Shown here: positions 25,867-35,916 of the stretch, in pieces
Layout: each line of letters begins with the position of its first letter
Position numbering within the stretch: position 1 is the first letter of the stretch
Assembly (NCBI RefSeq): GCF_030124325.1
Contig: NZ_JASKLR010000003.1
Span: 503,370 to 567,369 of the forward strand
Source of the DNA: Sinorhizobium sp. 8-89
GTDB taxonomy: Bacteria; Pseudomonadota; Alphaproteobacteria; Rhizobiales; Rhizobiaceae
Direction of reading: 5' to 3'
Length of the DNA stretch: 64,000 nucleotides
The notes under the pieces: generated by a model
The model's database searches: none
What the model saw: only the letters and a program-made list of their open reading frames with translations
What the model was told of the DNA's origin: nothing
Position numbers and translations under genes: made by a program

Positions 25867-25923
25867 ATGAAAAATTTCGCGGTTATTCTTGTGGTGGGAC
25901 GGCGCATGGGCAGGATGGTGTAA
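25867..25923 (+). CDS. ilv operon leader peptide
   Basis: Eighteen codons reading MKNFAVILVVGRRMGRMV, with a central run of Ala-Val-Ile-Leu-Val-Val, the amino acids made by the downstream pathway. It stops inside the loop of a GGATGG/CCATCC hairpin and is followed by a terminator before ilvB. This is the standard architecture of ribosome-mediated attenuation of branched-chain amino-acid operons. No clear ribosome site precedes it; the promoter suggests that translation begins at the very 5' end of the transcript. Confidence 0.8.
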   Translation: MKNFAVILVVGRRMGRMV

Positions 25924-25980
25924 CCATCCGGCAGTAGCCACCCATGCGCTGAACGAGGCTCCTGAAGGGGCCTTTTTTTA
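25902..25980 (+). promoter_or_regulatory. Transcription attenuator of ilvB-ilvN
   Basis: Three structures: outer stem GCGCATGGG (25902-25910) with CCCATGCGC (25941-25949); inner stem GGATGG (25913-25918) with CCATCC (25924-25929); and terminator AGGCTCC (25956-25962), TGAA loop, GGGGCCT (25967-25973) followed by six Ts. Ribosome stalling on the Val/Ile/Leu codons should change which stems form. I could not define the antiterminator pairing with confidence. Confidence 0.8.
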
Positions 25981-26035
25981 TGCCCTGAGAAAAGCTAATC
26001 ACACCCAAACCTTGAAAAGGGACGGAAGCAGGCCA

Positions 26036-27814
<1,779 letters not shown>

Positions 27815-27835
27815 TGAAAAGGTAGGAAAGAACAA

Positions 27836-28408
27836 ATGAGTGCACATCTTCAGCCGACGGGCTCTGCCTATTTCATCGCCAAGGAGACGGAGCTTGCGGA
27901 AACGCACACGCTCTCCGTTCTGGTCGACAACGAGCCGGGCGTGCTCGCCCGCGTCATCGGCCTCTTTTCCGGCCGCGGCTACAACATCGAGAGCCTGACG
28001 GTATCCGAGACCGAACATGAGGCGCATCTGTCGCGTATCACCATCGTTACCCGCGGCACGCCTCATGTCCTGGAACAGATCAAGCACCAGCTTGAGCGCC
28101 TGGTGCCGGTGCACCGGGTTGTGGACCTCACGGTTCGCGCCGCCGACCTCGGCCACGACCGGCCGATCGAGCGCGAACTGGCGCTCGTCAAGGTGCACGG
28201 CTCCGGCGAGCACCGGGTTGAGGCGCTGAGACTGGCGGATGCGTTCCGTGCATCGGTCATCGACGCCAATATCGAGCATTTCGTCTTCGAGATCACCGGC
28301 AAGCCGTCGAAGATCGAGCAGTTCATCGCCATCATGAAGCCGCTCGGTCTGATCGAGGTCTGCCGTACCGGCATCGCCGCGATGAACCGCGGTCCGCAGG
28401 GGATGTGA
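27836..28408 (+). CDS. ilvN: Acetolactate synthase, regulatory subunit
   Basis: 190 residues; AGGAAAG upstream of the ATG. N-terminal ACT domain (HTLSVLVDNEPGVLARVIGLFSGRGYNIESLTVS, about 22-90) that binds valine for feedback inhibition, then the C-terminal ALS_ss domain (HRVVDLTVRAADLGHDRPIERELALVKV to the end). Partner of the preceding catalytic subunit. A rhizobial palindromic repeat follows the stop. Confidence 0.96.
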   Translation: MSAHLQPTGSAYFIAKETELAETHTLSVLVDNEPGVLARVIGLFSGRGYNIESLTVSETEHEAHLSRITIVTRGTPHVLEQIKHQLERLVPVHRVVDLTVRAADLGHDRPIERELALVKVHGSGEHRVEALRLADAFRASVIDANIEHFVFEITGKPSKIEQFIAIMKPLGLIEVCRTGIAAMNRGPQGM

Positions 28409-28436
28409 GGCGGAACGCTACGTTGTAGTGGGAATT

Positions 28437-28498
28437 GCCCTCACCCTAGCCCTCTCCCTGCAGGCGGGAGAAGGTGGCCGGCAGGCCGGATGAGGGGC
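28437..28498. repeat. Rhizobial palindromic repeat (CCCTCACCC ... GATGAGGGGC)
   Basis: GCCCCTCATC-type ends flank a GC-rich hairpin centre (CTCTCCCTGCAGGCGGGAGA). A diverged copy is at 56197. Probably a REP-like interspersed element, here at the 3' end of ilvN. Confidence 0.6.
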
Positions 28499-28527
28499 AG
28501 TTTCAAAACGAAGGATGATAGCTGGCG

Positions 28528-29373
28528 TCAAATAACTTCCAGCCGCATCTTCCTCCTCGGCGGCGGAAAGAGTTCATCGAGCTCGGCGAGCTCTTCCGCC
28601 GTGAAGTGAATGTCCATCGCGTCGCGGTTTTCGCGGGCGCGCTCGGCCGAACCGGTCTTCGGGATCGAGATGACGCCTGGGCGGCTTTTGAGGAAGGCTA
28701 GTGCCACCTGCGCCGGCGTCGCCTGATGCGCCTTGGCGATGTGGATCAGGTCGGCGTTGTGAAGCAGCCGGCTCTCGTCGAGCGGCGAATAGGCCATCAC
28801 CGGCACGCCGCGGTCGCGGCACCAGGGCAGGAGATCATATTCGATGCCGCGACGGGCGAGGTTGTAGAGCACCTGGTTGGCCGCGACGTTCTGGCCGTCC
28901 GGCACGCCTTCCAGTTCCTCCATGTCGTCGAGATCGAAGTTGGAAACGCCCCAGGCCACGATCTTGCCGCCCTTTTTCAGCGCTTCGAAGGCGGCAACGG
29001 TGTCGGCGAGCGGATATCCGCCGCGCCAATGCAGAAGATAGAGATCGATCCGGTCGGTGCCGAGATATTTGAGGCTGCGTTCGCAGGCGGCGATGGTGCC
29101 TGAACGGCTCGCATTGGAAGGCAGCACCTTGCTGACGAGAAAGACCTCGTCGCGCCGGCCCTTGATCGCTTCGCCGACAATGCGCTCGGCGCCGCCGTCG
29201 CCGTACATCTCGGCCGTGTCGATCAGCGTCATGCCGAGGTCGATGCCAGCCTTGAGGCTGCTGATTTCCGCCGCCGCCCTTACGTGGTTCTCGCCCATGC
29301 GCCAGGTGCCTTGGCCAAGCACGGGAACCTTGCGGCCATCGGGAAAGCTCGTTGTCGGGATCGGATCGTGCAT
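28528..29373 (-). CDS. Aldo/keto reductase
   Basis: 281 residues from the ATG at 29373. Oxidoreductase using NADPH on carbonyl substrates. Motifs: [10 protein letters not shown] at the start, the catalytic [19 protein letters not shown] (Asp/Tyr), LVSKVLPSN (Lys), LYLLHWRGG (His in LLHW), VAWGVSNFD and [16 protein letters not shown] (cofactor binding). All four catalytic residues Asp, Tyr, Lys and His are present. Substrate unknown. It is monocistronic on the minus strand. Confidence 0.93.
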   Translation of the reverse strand: MHDPIPTTSFPDGRKVPVLGQGTWRMGENHVRAAAEISSLKAGIDLGMTLIDTAEMYGDGGAERIVGEAIKGRRDEVFLVSKVLPSNASRSGTIAACERSLKYLGTDRIDLYLLHWRGGYPLADTVAAFEALKKGGKIVAWGVSNFDLDDMEELEGVPDGQNVAANQVLYNLARRGIEYDLLPWCRDRGVPVMAYSPLDESRLLHNADLIHIAKAHQATPAQVALAFLKSRPGVISIPKTGSAERARENRDAMDIHFTAEELAELDELFPPPRRKMRLEVI

Positions 29374-29551
29374 CGGAAATCGCCCTGAAGGTTGGTTCGA
29401 CACTCCAAGATTAAAATTCGGTGCAAGAATGTCCATAAGCCGGTCGGCTCTGCCTCGTTCGCGGCGGCCGCACCGCCTGACGATCCAGGCGGCAAAGCGG
29501 GCTTCTTTTGAAGGCGCGTCCCGCAGGCGAAAGCCGTGTGCTTCTTTTGCT

Positions 29552-29815
29552 CTAGTCCAGCGAAAGCTCGTTGCGGACGGCGCTCACGCCACTCACCGAG
29601 CAAGCGATGTCGATCGCCGTGGCAATTTCCCTGCGGGTGTGAACCCAGCCTGCGAGGGTAACTTCGGCACCGTCGGCCGTGACGAAGACATAGCTCGCGT
29701 CGAGCGCGCCCGTCGATGATAGTGCTTGGGTGACGGCGGTCTCAATGTCGGGTTCTTCCGATCTTCTTTTCGCTTTCTTCGGAAATACATGGAAGATGTT
29801 GGACGTATCGCTCAT
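29552..29815 (-). CDS. BON-domain protein
   Basis: 87 residues from the ATG at 29815 (GGGAG upstream). A basic N-terminus ([15 protein letters not shown]) is followed by a single BON domain: [62 protein letters not shown], including the conserved Gly of L.G.V and the VxNEL ending. No signal peptide, so unlike OsmY it appears cytoplasmic or membrane-peripheral. BON domains bind phospholipids or act in stress tolerance; the role here is unknown. Confidence 0.85.
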   Translation of the reverse strand: MSDTSNIFHVFPKKAKRRSEEPDIETAVTQALSSTGALDASYVFVTADGAEVTLAGWVHTRREIATAIDIACSVSGVSAVRNELSLD

Positions 29816-30371
29816 GAGGTAACTCCCGTGACGCTTCCGGCATGAATCGGGCCTGTGGGAATGGCAGCGTCGGTGCGCTGTCAGGTGCAGACGAGTATGA
29901 TGACAAATGTCATCGCAGCCGCGAAACAAATGGCGTCGGATCTCGCCCAGCCGGCCACAAAGGCGTTCAGAGGAGACATCCACCGCATAGCATCCTCTCG
30001 CGGCCTGCATCGCCTCGCGCAGACCGATAGGCGTCGGCCGATCTTCGATGATGGAGCGGCTAACGCGAAGAAAAATCATCGTACAATCTGCGATAATCTT
30101 ATCTTCGGCTAAAAATCATACGCTCGATGACGAATTGCGCAATGAAAAACGGAACAATCATAGATCGCGCGAGGCTTGGAGGCTTATAAAATGTTGTATT
30201 TCATGTCATATTTATTTGGCATCTTTTGATGGGGTGCAATAAGATATTATCTTCGACACCAGGTTCGCGCGGCAAACGAATTGCCAGTCTTTGCGTTGAA
30301 ATTGCCGCGCCAGGGATCTTATCCGGATGCGGCGCGACCATCGTCGTCACTGGCCCGTCGGGAGACGCCGA
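29816..30371. other. Gene-poor, relatively AT-rich interval
   Basis: No credible gene seen. The part from about 30040 to 30260 is clearly more AT-rich than the rest of the window (runs such as ATAATCTTATCTTC and TTGTATTTCATGTCATATTT), and could hold promoters, a small RNA or acquired DNA. I see no strong hairpin or promoter that I would name. Confidence 0.4.
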
Positions 30372-30644
30372 ATGAAATCCGTGCTGGACTCTTTCATTGC
30401 TGATCTGGAAGTGGCCGCTCGGGATATCGGGACATTGACGATGGAGCGCAAGGAGAACCTGCTGCACCGAGCCGCCGCGGCGCTCCGGTTCGGGGATCTG
30501 GTCCCGGCGGGAGGCCGAACGTCCGGAAGGCTCCCATGGAAGCTGATGCAGCTTCGACGAATGGGCGGGAACGCCAGCAACCGGCTGATTGCGTTCAATC
30601 TCCGTCGCGCCGCCGCCTGGCTTCGACATCAGGAGGAGGCTTGA
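30372..30644 (+). CDS. Small basic hypothetical protein
   Basis: 90 residues from the ATG at 30372, preceded by GGGAGAC at good spacing. Helical, Arg/Ala/Leu rich (FIADLEVAARDIGTLTMERKENLLHRAAAALRF), no Cys, no membrane segment. Family not recognised. Codon use looks like neighbouring genes, but no homology argument is available. Confidence 0.5.
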   Translation: MKSVLDSFIADLEVAARDIGTLTMERKENLLHRAAAALRFGDLVPAGGRTSGRLPWKLMQLRRMGGNASNRLIAFNLRRAAAWLRHQEEA

Positions 30645-30809
30645 ATATGCGGGTCGGCAGCGGTAATTTCTTCCAAAGGAAAAAACAAAATCACGGCCTT
30701 GCAAGGGACACAATTGTAATCTACATAGATGAAATCGATATTGATCGACGAGATTTGTTTCTGCGCTGCGGCGCTTCGTCACGAAGATCCTGACAAAATC
30801 GGTTTCAAT

Positions 30810-30836
30810 ACATCGCGGAAACGCGGTGTTGTTTTT
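30810..30836 (+). terminator. Hairpin plus T-tract in the leader of the cold shock gene
   Basis: ACATCGCG (30810-30817), GAAA loop, CGCGGTGT (30822-30829), then TGTTTTT. By form this is an intrinsic terminator, yet it ends 27 bases before the cold shock gene start, so it could be the 3' end of an upstream transcript or an attenuator in the csp leader. Confidence 0.6.
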
Positions 30837-30862
30837 CCATGAGCGATTGAAAGGATATCAAC

Positions 30863-31072
30863 GTGGCTTCTGGAACAGTAAAGTGGTTCAACAGCACCAA
30901 GGGCTTTGGGTTCATCCAGCCGGATGATGGTGCTTCCGACGTGTTCGTACACATTTCGGCCGTCGAGCGTGCCGGCCTGTCCACTCTCAAGGACGGTCAG
31001 AAGGTGAGCTTCGAACTCGCCCAGGATCGCCGCACGGGCAAGACGTCCGCGGAAAACCTGCGCGCCCTTTGA
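30863..31072 (+). CDS. cspA: Cold shock protein (CspA family)
   Basis: 69 residues from a GTG with AAGGA nine bases upstream. A single cold shock OB fold with RNA-binding motifs KGFGFIQ (14-20, RNP1) and DVFVHIS (26-32, RNP2). Acts as an RNA chaperone. The hairpin directly upstream suggests leader-level control, as known for other csp genes, but whether it responds to temperature is unknown. Several paralogues usually exist, so the symbol is generic. Confidence 0.93.
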   Translation: MASGTVKWFNSTKGFGFIQPDDGASDVFVHISAVERAGLSTLKDGQKVSFELAQDRRTGKTSAENLRAL

Positions 31073-31177
31073 GTGCGTGCTTGCGATTGTGCTCTATGAT
31101 CGCGCTCCATGAAATTGTCATCTCCCGGTCTTTGACCACGGATGTACTGGCACTGGCCGGTTGAGATGATGAAGAGG

Positions 31178-31205
31178 AAGGTCGGGTTCGCCCGGCCTTT
31201 TTTAT
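31178..31205 (+). terminator. Intrinsic terminator
   Basis: AAGGTCGGG (31178-31186), TTCG loop, CCCGGCCTT (31191-31199), then a T-run to 31204. A strong intrinsic terminator about 105 bases after the cold shock stop; either the csp terminator with a long 3' UTR or the end of a small RNA in between. Confidence 0.8.
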
Positions 31206-31229
31206 TGCCTTCGGAAAGGAGGAACATTG

Positions 31230-31460
31230 ATGAAGGAAAGCCAGACCAACAGCGTGTTCAAGCCGGCCAAGAAAAACCCGTCCGACCGCGCCGATCAGGC
31301 TACAATCGCTTCGCGCGCTATCGTGGAGCAGGAAGCAGCCGCCCGACACAAGAAGACGGCCCGCCTCAAGCAACTGCGACTGGAAAAGGAAGCCGAAGAG
31401 GCGGCGGCAAATTCTGTCGCCCCGCCCAAAGAAAAGCGAAAAGCGCAAAAACGCAAATAG
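31230..31460 (+). CDS. Small Lys/Ala-rich hypothetical protein
   Basis: 76 residues, AAAGGAGG eight bases upstream of the ATG. Extremely charged: MKESQTNSVFKPAKKNPSDR at the start, a long helical Ala/Glu/Lys stretch (ATIASRAIVEQEAAARHKKT) and a Lys-rich end (KEKRKAQKRK). Probably a helical nucleic-acid-binding or disordered peptide. It begins 25 bases after the terminator above, so it needs its own promoter. No family recognised. Confidence 0.6.
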   Translation: MKESQTNSVFKPAKKNPSDRADQATIASRAIVEQEAAARHKKTARLKQLRLEKEAEEAAANSVAPPKEKRKAQKRK

Positions 31461-31486
31461 GTAGCCCGAAAAGAATGCTTGTCGCT

Positions 31487-32215
31487 TTAACGCTGGGCGG
31501 CGACGAGAAGCATCATCGGCCGGTCGACCTCTTCCGCGAGATCGGGATTGGCGGCGATCTGCTCGGGCATCGGCCTCCACTCCTCGACATGGCGGATCAA
31601 GAAGCCGGCTTTGATCAGCGTGTTCAAAGTGGTGCCGATGGTGCGGTGGTATTTGACGACGCCCTTGGCCAGCCAGTCGGTGACGCGCTCCCCTTCGACC
31701 GAATAGCGGTCGAGCGGCCAGATCCTGCGGCCGTCCGCGTCACTGGACCAGCCCGGATTGGTCGGCGCCATGTAGATCGGATGCTCGATCGTGAAGACGA
31801 ATTGCGAGCCGGGCAGGAGACTTGCATGGATGGTCCGCACCAGCCGGTCGAAATCCTCGACGTAATGAAAGGCGAGCGAGCTGTAGGCGAAATCGAAGCT
31901 CGCCTCGGGCAGCACGAGATGATCGAGATCTGCAATCCGGTAATCGATTGCCGCGTCGTCCGTATCCTTTCGCGCCCGCGCGATCATGTTTTCTGAAAGG
32001 TCCAATCCCAGCACATGGGCCGCGCCGCTTTCGCGCGCCCAACGCGCAAACCAGCCGAAACCGCAGCCGAGATCGACCACGCGCAAGCCTTTCAGGTCCG
32101 GCAGCACGGCCCGGATCGCCGGCCATTCGGCGGCGCCGTCGAGGCCGTGCACGGACCGCGCGAGCTGGCTGTAGCCCGCGAAAAATTCCGGTTTGTCGTA
32201 GATATTCTGTGCCAT
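31487..32215 (-). CDS. Class I SAM-dependent methyltransferase
   Basis: 242 residues, GGAGAC upstream. Rossmann SAM-binding motifs: VVDLGCGFGWFARWARE (motif I, about 46-62), VLGLDLSENMIARA (motif II acid), and YRIADLDHLVLPEASFDFAYSSLAFHYVEDFDRL (motifs III-IV). The methylated substrate cannot be told; the N-terminus YDKPEFFAGYSQLARSVHGLDGA is common to a rhizobial subgroup. It is a single gene. Confidence 0.9.
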   Translation of the reverse strand: MAQNIYDKPEFFAGYSQLARSVHGLDGAAEWPAIRAVLPDLKGLRVVDLGCGFGWFARWARESGAAHVLGLDLSENMIARARKDTDDAAIDYRIADLDHLVLPEASFDFAYSSLAFHYVEDFDRLVRTIHASLLPGSQFVFTIEHPIYMAPTNPGWSSDADGRRIWPLDRYSVEGERVTDWLAKGVVKYHRTIGTTLNTLIKAGFLIRHVEEWRPMPEQIAANPDLAEEVDRPMMLLVAAQR

Positions 32216-32652
32216 TTACGTCTCCACCGATGGCAGATGGACGGGGCGCGTCGTACCCCGAAATAGAGCCCCGTCCGTTGCCGGCGAGGCTGCGGGTTAC
32301 GCGTGGCGCGCAATGATGTCGCGCCAAGTTGCGGCGCGCCTACGCTTGGGCGCCAACTTTCACGAGGCCGGGGCGTTGTCAAGGCAGCGGTCGTGGGCGG
32401 GACCTTCCCGCCGAAAACGGCCATCAAGTCCGGTTTGTCACCATGACAAGAATTGGCTGGTCTTTGACTTTGCGACAGCTAGGCTGACGCAAATTGCGCT
32501 GAACCTGATTCCAGCTTCATGCAGCAATTCAACGCGTTACGGCGTCCTTTGCGCGTCTGATAGACGCGCGGCGCTGTGGACCGATGCCATAACGAGTCAG
32601 CGATACAGGGGGCGCGTCGCCACGGCGGCGCCGCGCCGGCAGGAGGAGATGC
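32216..32652. other. Intergenic region with a RIME-like repeat
   Basis: No gene seen. The stretch 32513-32590 (TGCAGCAATTCAACGCGTTA, then CGCGTCTGATAGACGCGCGG) is a partial copy of the two-arm palindromic element also found at 3605, 42170, 44527 and 60190. The region must carry the divergent promoters of the methyltransferase and the LysE gene. Confidence 0.6.
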
Positions 32653-33246
32653 ATGCAATCTGATACGCTTCTGGCGCTGTTCCTGTTTGCCTTCACGACG
32701 TCGATCACGCCGGGGCCGAACAACATGATGCTGTTCGCTTCGGGCGTGAATTTCGGCTTCGTGCGCACCATTCCGCATATGCTCGGCATCGGCGGCGGCT
32801 TCTTCGTGCTTCTCATCGCCGTTGGGCTCGGGCTTGGCGCGCTGCTGCACTCGGTGCCGCTCATCTACACCGCGCTGAAATTTGCCGGCGGCGCCTATCT
32901 CGTCTGGATCGCCTGGAAGATCGGGACCTCGCGTTCGCTCGGCGAGGGCAAGGCGAGTGCCAGGCCGATGACCTTCCTGCAGGCGGCCGCCTTCCAATGG
33001 GTCAATCCGAAGGCCTGGGTGATGGCAGTCTCTGCCATGGCCACCTATACCAGCAGCGACAGCTATCTTCTGAGCGTGCTCGTCGTCGGCCTCGTTTTTG
33101 CCCTCGTCAACGTGCCGAGTGTTTCGACCTGGGCGGGCTTCGGCTCGGCGCTGCGGCAGTGGCTCTCCGAGCCGTCGCGGCTCAAATGGTTCAACATCAC
33201 CATGGCCGTGCTGCTCGTCGTCAGCCTCTGGCCGATGCTAAAATAG
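32653..33246 (+). CDS. LysE family amino-acid exporter
   Basis: 197 residues with six hydrophobic segments; AGGAGGAG stands upstream of the ATG. The signature SITPGPNNMMLFASGVNFGF near residues 17-36 and FQWVNPKAWVMAVSAM are typical of the LysE/RhtB family, inner-membrane exporters of amino acids or related metabolites. Substrate unknown. It ends convergent with, and overlaps by nine bases, a DUF2269 remnant. Confidence 0.93.
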   Translation: MQSDTLLALFLFAFTTSITPGPNNMMLFASGVNFGFVRTIPHMLGIGGGFFVLLIAVGLGLGALLHSVPLIYTALKFAGGAYLVWIAWKIGTSRSLGEGKASARPMTFLQAAAFQWVNPKAWVMAVSAMATYTSSDSYLLSVLVVGLVFALVNVPSVSTWAGFGSALRQWLSEPSRLKWFNITMAVLLVVSLWPMLK

Positions 33247-33477
33247 GGTGATGTCGGGCTTCGTCAGCATCAGCCAGAAAATGGCGACAACGGCGGCGAA
33301 GGCAGGAAACCCGCAGGCAAACCAGTTGCGATAGAGGCGGTCGAAGGCCGGCGGCAGGGGCGCCTCCGCTGACAGCCTGCTTCGCGGTCGGATCTGGATC
33401 CAGACGACCGCCAGCCAGAACAGGCCGGCGAAGTCATTCCGGCGGAACAGACGAAACGAGGAGATGAACGGTGCCAC
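33238..33477 (-). pseudogene. C-terminal remnant of a DUF2269 membrane protein
   Basis: 79 residues matching only the last half of DUF2269: WLAVVWIQIRPRSRLSAEAP, LPPAFDRLYRNWFACGFPAF, then AAVVAIFWLMLTKP with its membrane helix. Family members are about 150 residues with three more N-terminal helices; those are missing because a GNAT gene on the other strand begins at this point. It has no ATG start. I read it as a gene truncated by a rearrangement; an alternative is a short functional protein starting at the GTG at 33477. Confidence 0.6.
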
Positions 33478-34049
33478 CCATTCTCGAAGGACCGAACATC
33501 AGGCTAAGGCCACCTTGTGAAGCGGATATCGAGGCGCGCTTACTTTTAGGGAGCGATCCGGACATCGCTGCAATGTTCGCCGCCAGCAAAGAAGACGTGC
33601 GGCCGATAACGAGAGAAAGAGCGGCAGCCTGGGTCCGGAATTTAGGTGAGCACCCGCACGCCTGGATCATTGAAATTCAGGGGGCGTGCGCTGGTGAGAT
33701 CAGGCTGGACCGCGTCGTCCAGCATGATCGGCACGCTTCGATGGCCATCGGAATATACGACAGCGCCTTGCTCGGGCGTGGGTTTGGCAGCGAGGCCATC
33801 GACCTTCTGCATAAACACGCCTTCGGTTCAATGGGGCTGCATCGAATTGGAGTACGCGTGCTCAGCTACAACAAACGGGCCATCAGGGCGTATGAAAAGT
33901 CCGGCTTTGTTGTCGAGGGGAGAGAGCGCGAGGCCGCATTCGTCAACGGGGCATGGCACGACGACGTGATGATGGGCTTGCTCCATCATGAGTTCCTGGG
34001 CAAAAGCCCCGCGAATTTGCTGTCAGATAGGAGCAGCGGCTACAACTGA
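33471..34049 (+). CDS. GNAT family N-acetyltransferase
   Basis: 192 residues from a GTG with GAGGAG eight bases upstream. Pattern: ILEGPNIRLRPPCEADIEARL, AWIIEIQGACAGEIRLDRVVQHDRHASMAIGIYD, LLGRGFGSEAIDLLHKHAF (acetyl-CoA loop R/QxxGxG/A) and YNKRAIRAYEKSGFVVEGRERE. RimJ/RimL-like fold; target unknown. GC content is lower than in its neighbours and it cuts into a DUF2269 gene, so it may be a later arrival. Confidence 0.88.
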   Translation: MPPILEGPNIRLRPPCEADIEARLLLGSDPDIAAMFAASKEDVRPITRERAAAWVRNLGEHPHAWIIEIQGACAGEIRLDRVVQHDRHASMAIGIYDSALLGRGFGSEAIDLLHKHAFGSMGLHRIGVRVLSYNKRAIRAYEKSGFVVEGREREAAFVNGAWHDDVMMGLLHHEFLGKSPANLLSDRSSGYN

Positions 34050-34149
34050 AATACGCGGCAACTTCCGGTCGTGATCCGCTCAGAAATCGATTCCGATTCC
34101 TGTGCTAATGCACTAGAAAGAACAGCGTTTCCGGCAGAGGAGTGGCGGA

Positions 34150-34785
34150 ATGTCAGGTCATCATGGCCACGGCCACGATCATCACCATCACGACAACCAT
34201 TTCACCGACATGGAAGCGCGGGTGAAGGCGCTGGAAACGGTGCTGACGGAAAAGGGGCTGATCGACCCGGCCGCGATCGATGCGATCGTCGAGACCTACG
34301 AGACGAAGGTTGGACCGAGAAACGGCGCGCGCGTCGTCGCCAGGGCCTGGAGCGATCCGGAGTTTGCCGATTGGCTGAAGCGCGACGCGACGGCGGCGAT
34401 CGCGAGCCTAGGCTTTACCGGCCGGCAGGGCGAGCACATGCGCGCCGTGTTCAACACGCCCGACACGCACAATCTCGTCGTTTGCACGCTCTGCTCCTGC
34501 TATCCCTGGAGCGTGCTCGGCTTGCCGCCGATCTGGTACAAGGCGCCGCCTTATCGTTCGCGCGCGATCATCGACCCGCGCGGCGTGCTGGCCGAATTCG
34601 GGCTCGAACTGCCGGCCGGAAAGAAGATCCGCGTCTGGGACTCGACGGCGGAACTGCGCTATCTCGTCGTGCCCGAGCGGCCGGACGGAACCGAAGGCTT
34701 CAACGAGGAGCAACTGGCCGACTTGGTGACGCGGGACTCGATGATCGGCGCCGGGGTTGCGCTTTCGCCGGAGGCCGCGCGATGA
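34150..34785 (+). CDS. nthA: Nitrile hydratase alpha subunit, cobalt type
   Basis: 211 residues. Metal site V-CTLCSC at 112-117: Cys112, Cys115, Ser116 and Cys117 bind the metal, and the Thr at 113 marks the cobalt-type enzyme (iron enzymes have Ser). Hydrates nitriles to amides. The N-terminus is strikingly His-rich (residues 4-17), which is not usual for the family and may help bind cobalt. Its stop overlaps the beta-subunit start (ATGA). Confidence 0.95.
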   Translation: MSGHHGHGHDHHHHDNHFTDMEARVKALETVLTEKGLIDPAAIDAIVETYETKVGPRNGARVVARAWSDPEFADWLKRDATAAIASLGFTGRQGEHMRAVFNTPDTHNLVVCTLCSCYPWSVLGLPPIWYKAPPYRSRAIIDPRGVLAEFGLELPAGKKIRVWDSTAELRYLVVPERPDGTEGFNEEQLADLVTRDSMIGAGVALSPEAAR

Positions 34786-35441
34786 ACGGGCCGCACGACC
34801 TTGGCGGCCAGCATGGCCTTGGGCCGATCGCGCCCGAAAAGGACGAACCCTATTTCCATGCGGAATGGGAGAAGCGGGCGCTCGGCGTAACGCTCTCCTG
34901 CGGTGCTTTCGGCGCCTGGACGATCGACGAGAGCCGGCATGCGCGCGAATGCCTGCCGCCTGCGACCTATCTTTCGGCAAGCTACTACGAGATATGGACC
35001 CGCGCGCTGGAGATCTTGCTCAAGCGCCATGGCTTCGTGACGCAGGCCGAACTCGATGCCGGCCATATGCTGGAGATAGGGACGGAGCCGAAGCGGGTGC
35101 TGAAGGCCGAGATGGTGGCGGGCGTGCTCGCCAGGGGCGGCCCCTGCGACCGTCCGGTCGAGGCGCCGCCGCGCTTCGCCGCCGGCGACAGGGTGCGCAC
35201 CAAGAATTTCAATCCCGAAACCCACACGCGCCTGCCGCGCTATGCCCGCGCCAAGATGGGCGTGGTGGAGGCGGTACAGGGCAGTTTCGTGTTTCCGGAT
35301 GACAATGCTCACGGCAAGGGCGAGAACCCGCAATGGGTCTATACGGTCGTGTTCGACGGCGGCGAGATCTGGGGCGAGGGGGCGGACCCGATGCTGACGG
35401 TCTCGATCGATGCCTGGGAGAGTTATCTTGAGCGGGTATAA
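34782..35441 (+). CDS. nthB: Nitrile hydratase beta subunit
   Basis: 219 residues starting [16 protein letters not shown], the invariant N-terminus of NHase beta. The frame stays open far upstream, but that part only shadows the alpha gene. The C-terminal domain ([29 protein letters not shown] ... [18 protein letters not shown]) has the SH3-like barrel. Forms the alpha-beta heterodimer; two conserved beta Arg usually contact the modified Cys of alpha. Confidence 0.95.
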   Translation: MNGPHDLGGQHGLGPIAPEKDEPYFHAEWEKRALGVTLSCGAFGAWTIDESRHARECLPPATYLSASYYEIWTRALEILLKRHGFVTQAELDAGHMLEIGTEPKRVLKAEMVAGVLARGGPCDRPVEAPPRFAAGDRVRTKNFNPETHTRLPRYARAKMGVVEAVQGSFVFPDDNAHGKGENPQWVYTVVFDGGEIWGEGADPMLTVSIDAWESYLERV

Positions 35442-35847
35442 GACCAGTTCGTTGGAAGAGAATACGGACGGCAAACCGGTGTCTACTTTTCCTCGTTCCC
35501 CGCTGCTCGCCTCCGCCGAACTGCCGAAGTCGGCGGACGGCGATCCGGTCTTTGCCGAGCCCTGGCAGGCGACCGTTTTCGCCATGACCGTCCGGCTGCA
35601 CGAGCAGGGCGTGTTTTCCTGGGGCGAGTGGGCGGAAACGCTCTCGGCCGAGCTCTACAGGCCAGGCCGCAAGGCCGACGCGAGCGACTATTACGATTGC
35701 TGGGTCGCCGCGCTTTCCCGCCTGGTAACGGAGCTCTCCATTGCTTCCGGGCGTGAACTCGAAGCGCTGACCCGAAGCTGGCAGCGCGCGGCCGAAGCCA
35801 CGCCGCACGGCAAGCCCATCGTTATCGAGAACGATCCGTTGAGATGA
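35428..35847 (+). CDS. Nitrile hydratase accessory/activator protein
   Basis: 139 residues from a TTG with GGGAG seven bases upstream; an ATG at 35410 lacks a ribosome site. Core: DGDPVFAEPWQATVFAMTVRLHEQGVFSWGEWAETLSAE, characteristic of the small beta-like proteins (p14K/NthE type) that in cobalt NHases help insert the metal by exchanging with the alpha subunit. It overlaps the beta gene by 14 bases, completing the three-gene operon. Confidence 0.88.
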   Translation: MSGYKTSSLEENTDGKPVSTFPRSPLLASAELPKSADGDPVFAEPWQATVFAMTVRLHEQGVFSWGEWAETLSAELYRPGRKADASDYYDCWVAALSRLVTELSIASGRELEALTRSWQRAAEATPHGKPIVIENDPLR

Positions 35848-35916
35848 ACGTGCCGAAGCCGGTGAGGTGTCCTTGCCGTCATCCGGCCGCCCGGCAATGC
35901 CGCCACGATGCTCTTC

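Noticed and set aside
25889..26035. In-frame N-terminal extension of ilvB beginning MWWDGAWAGW
   Set aside because: It runs through the attenuator stems and terminator and has no ribosome site; the ATG at 26036 gives the normal protein start.
34071..34781. Large upstream extension of the nitrile hydratase beta frame
   Set aside because: It overlaps the alpha gene in another frame; the beta family always starts MNGPHDLGG, at 34782.
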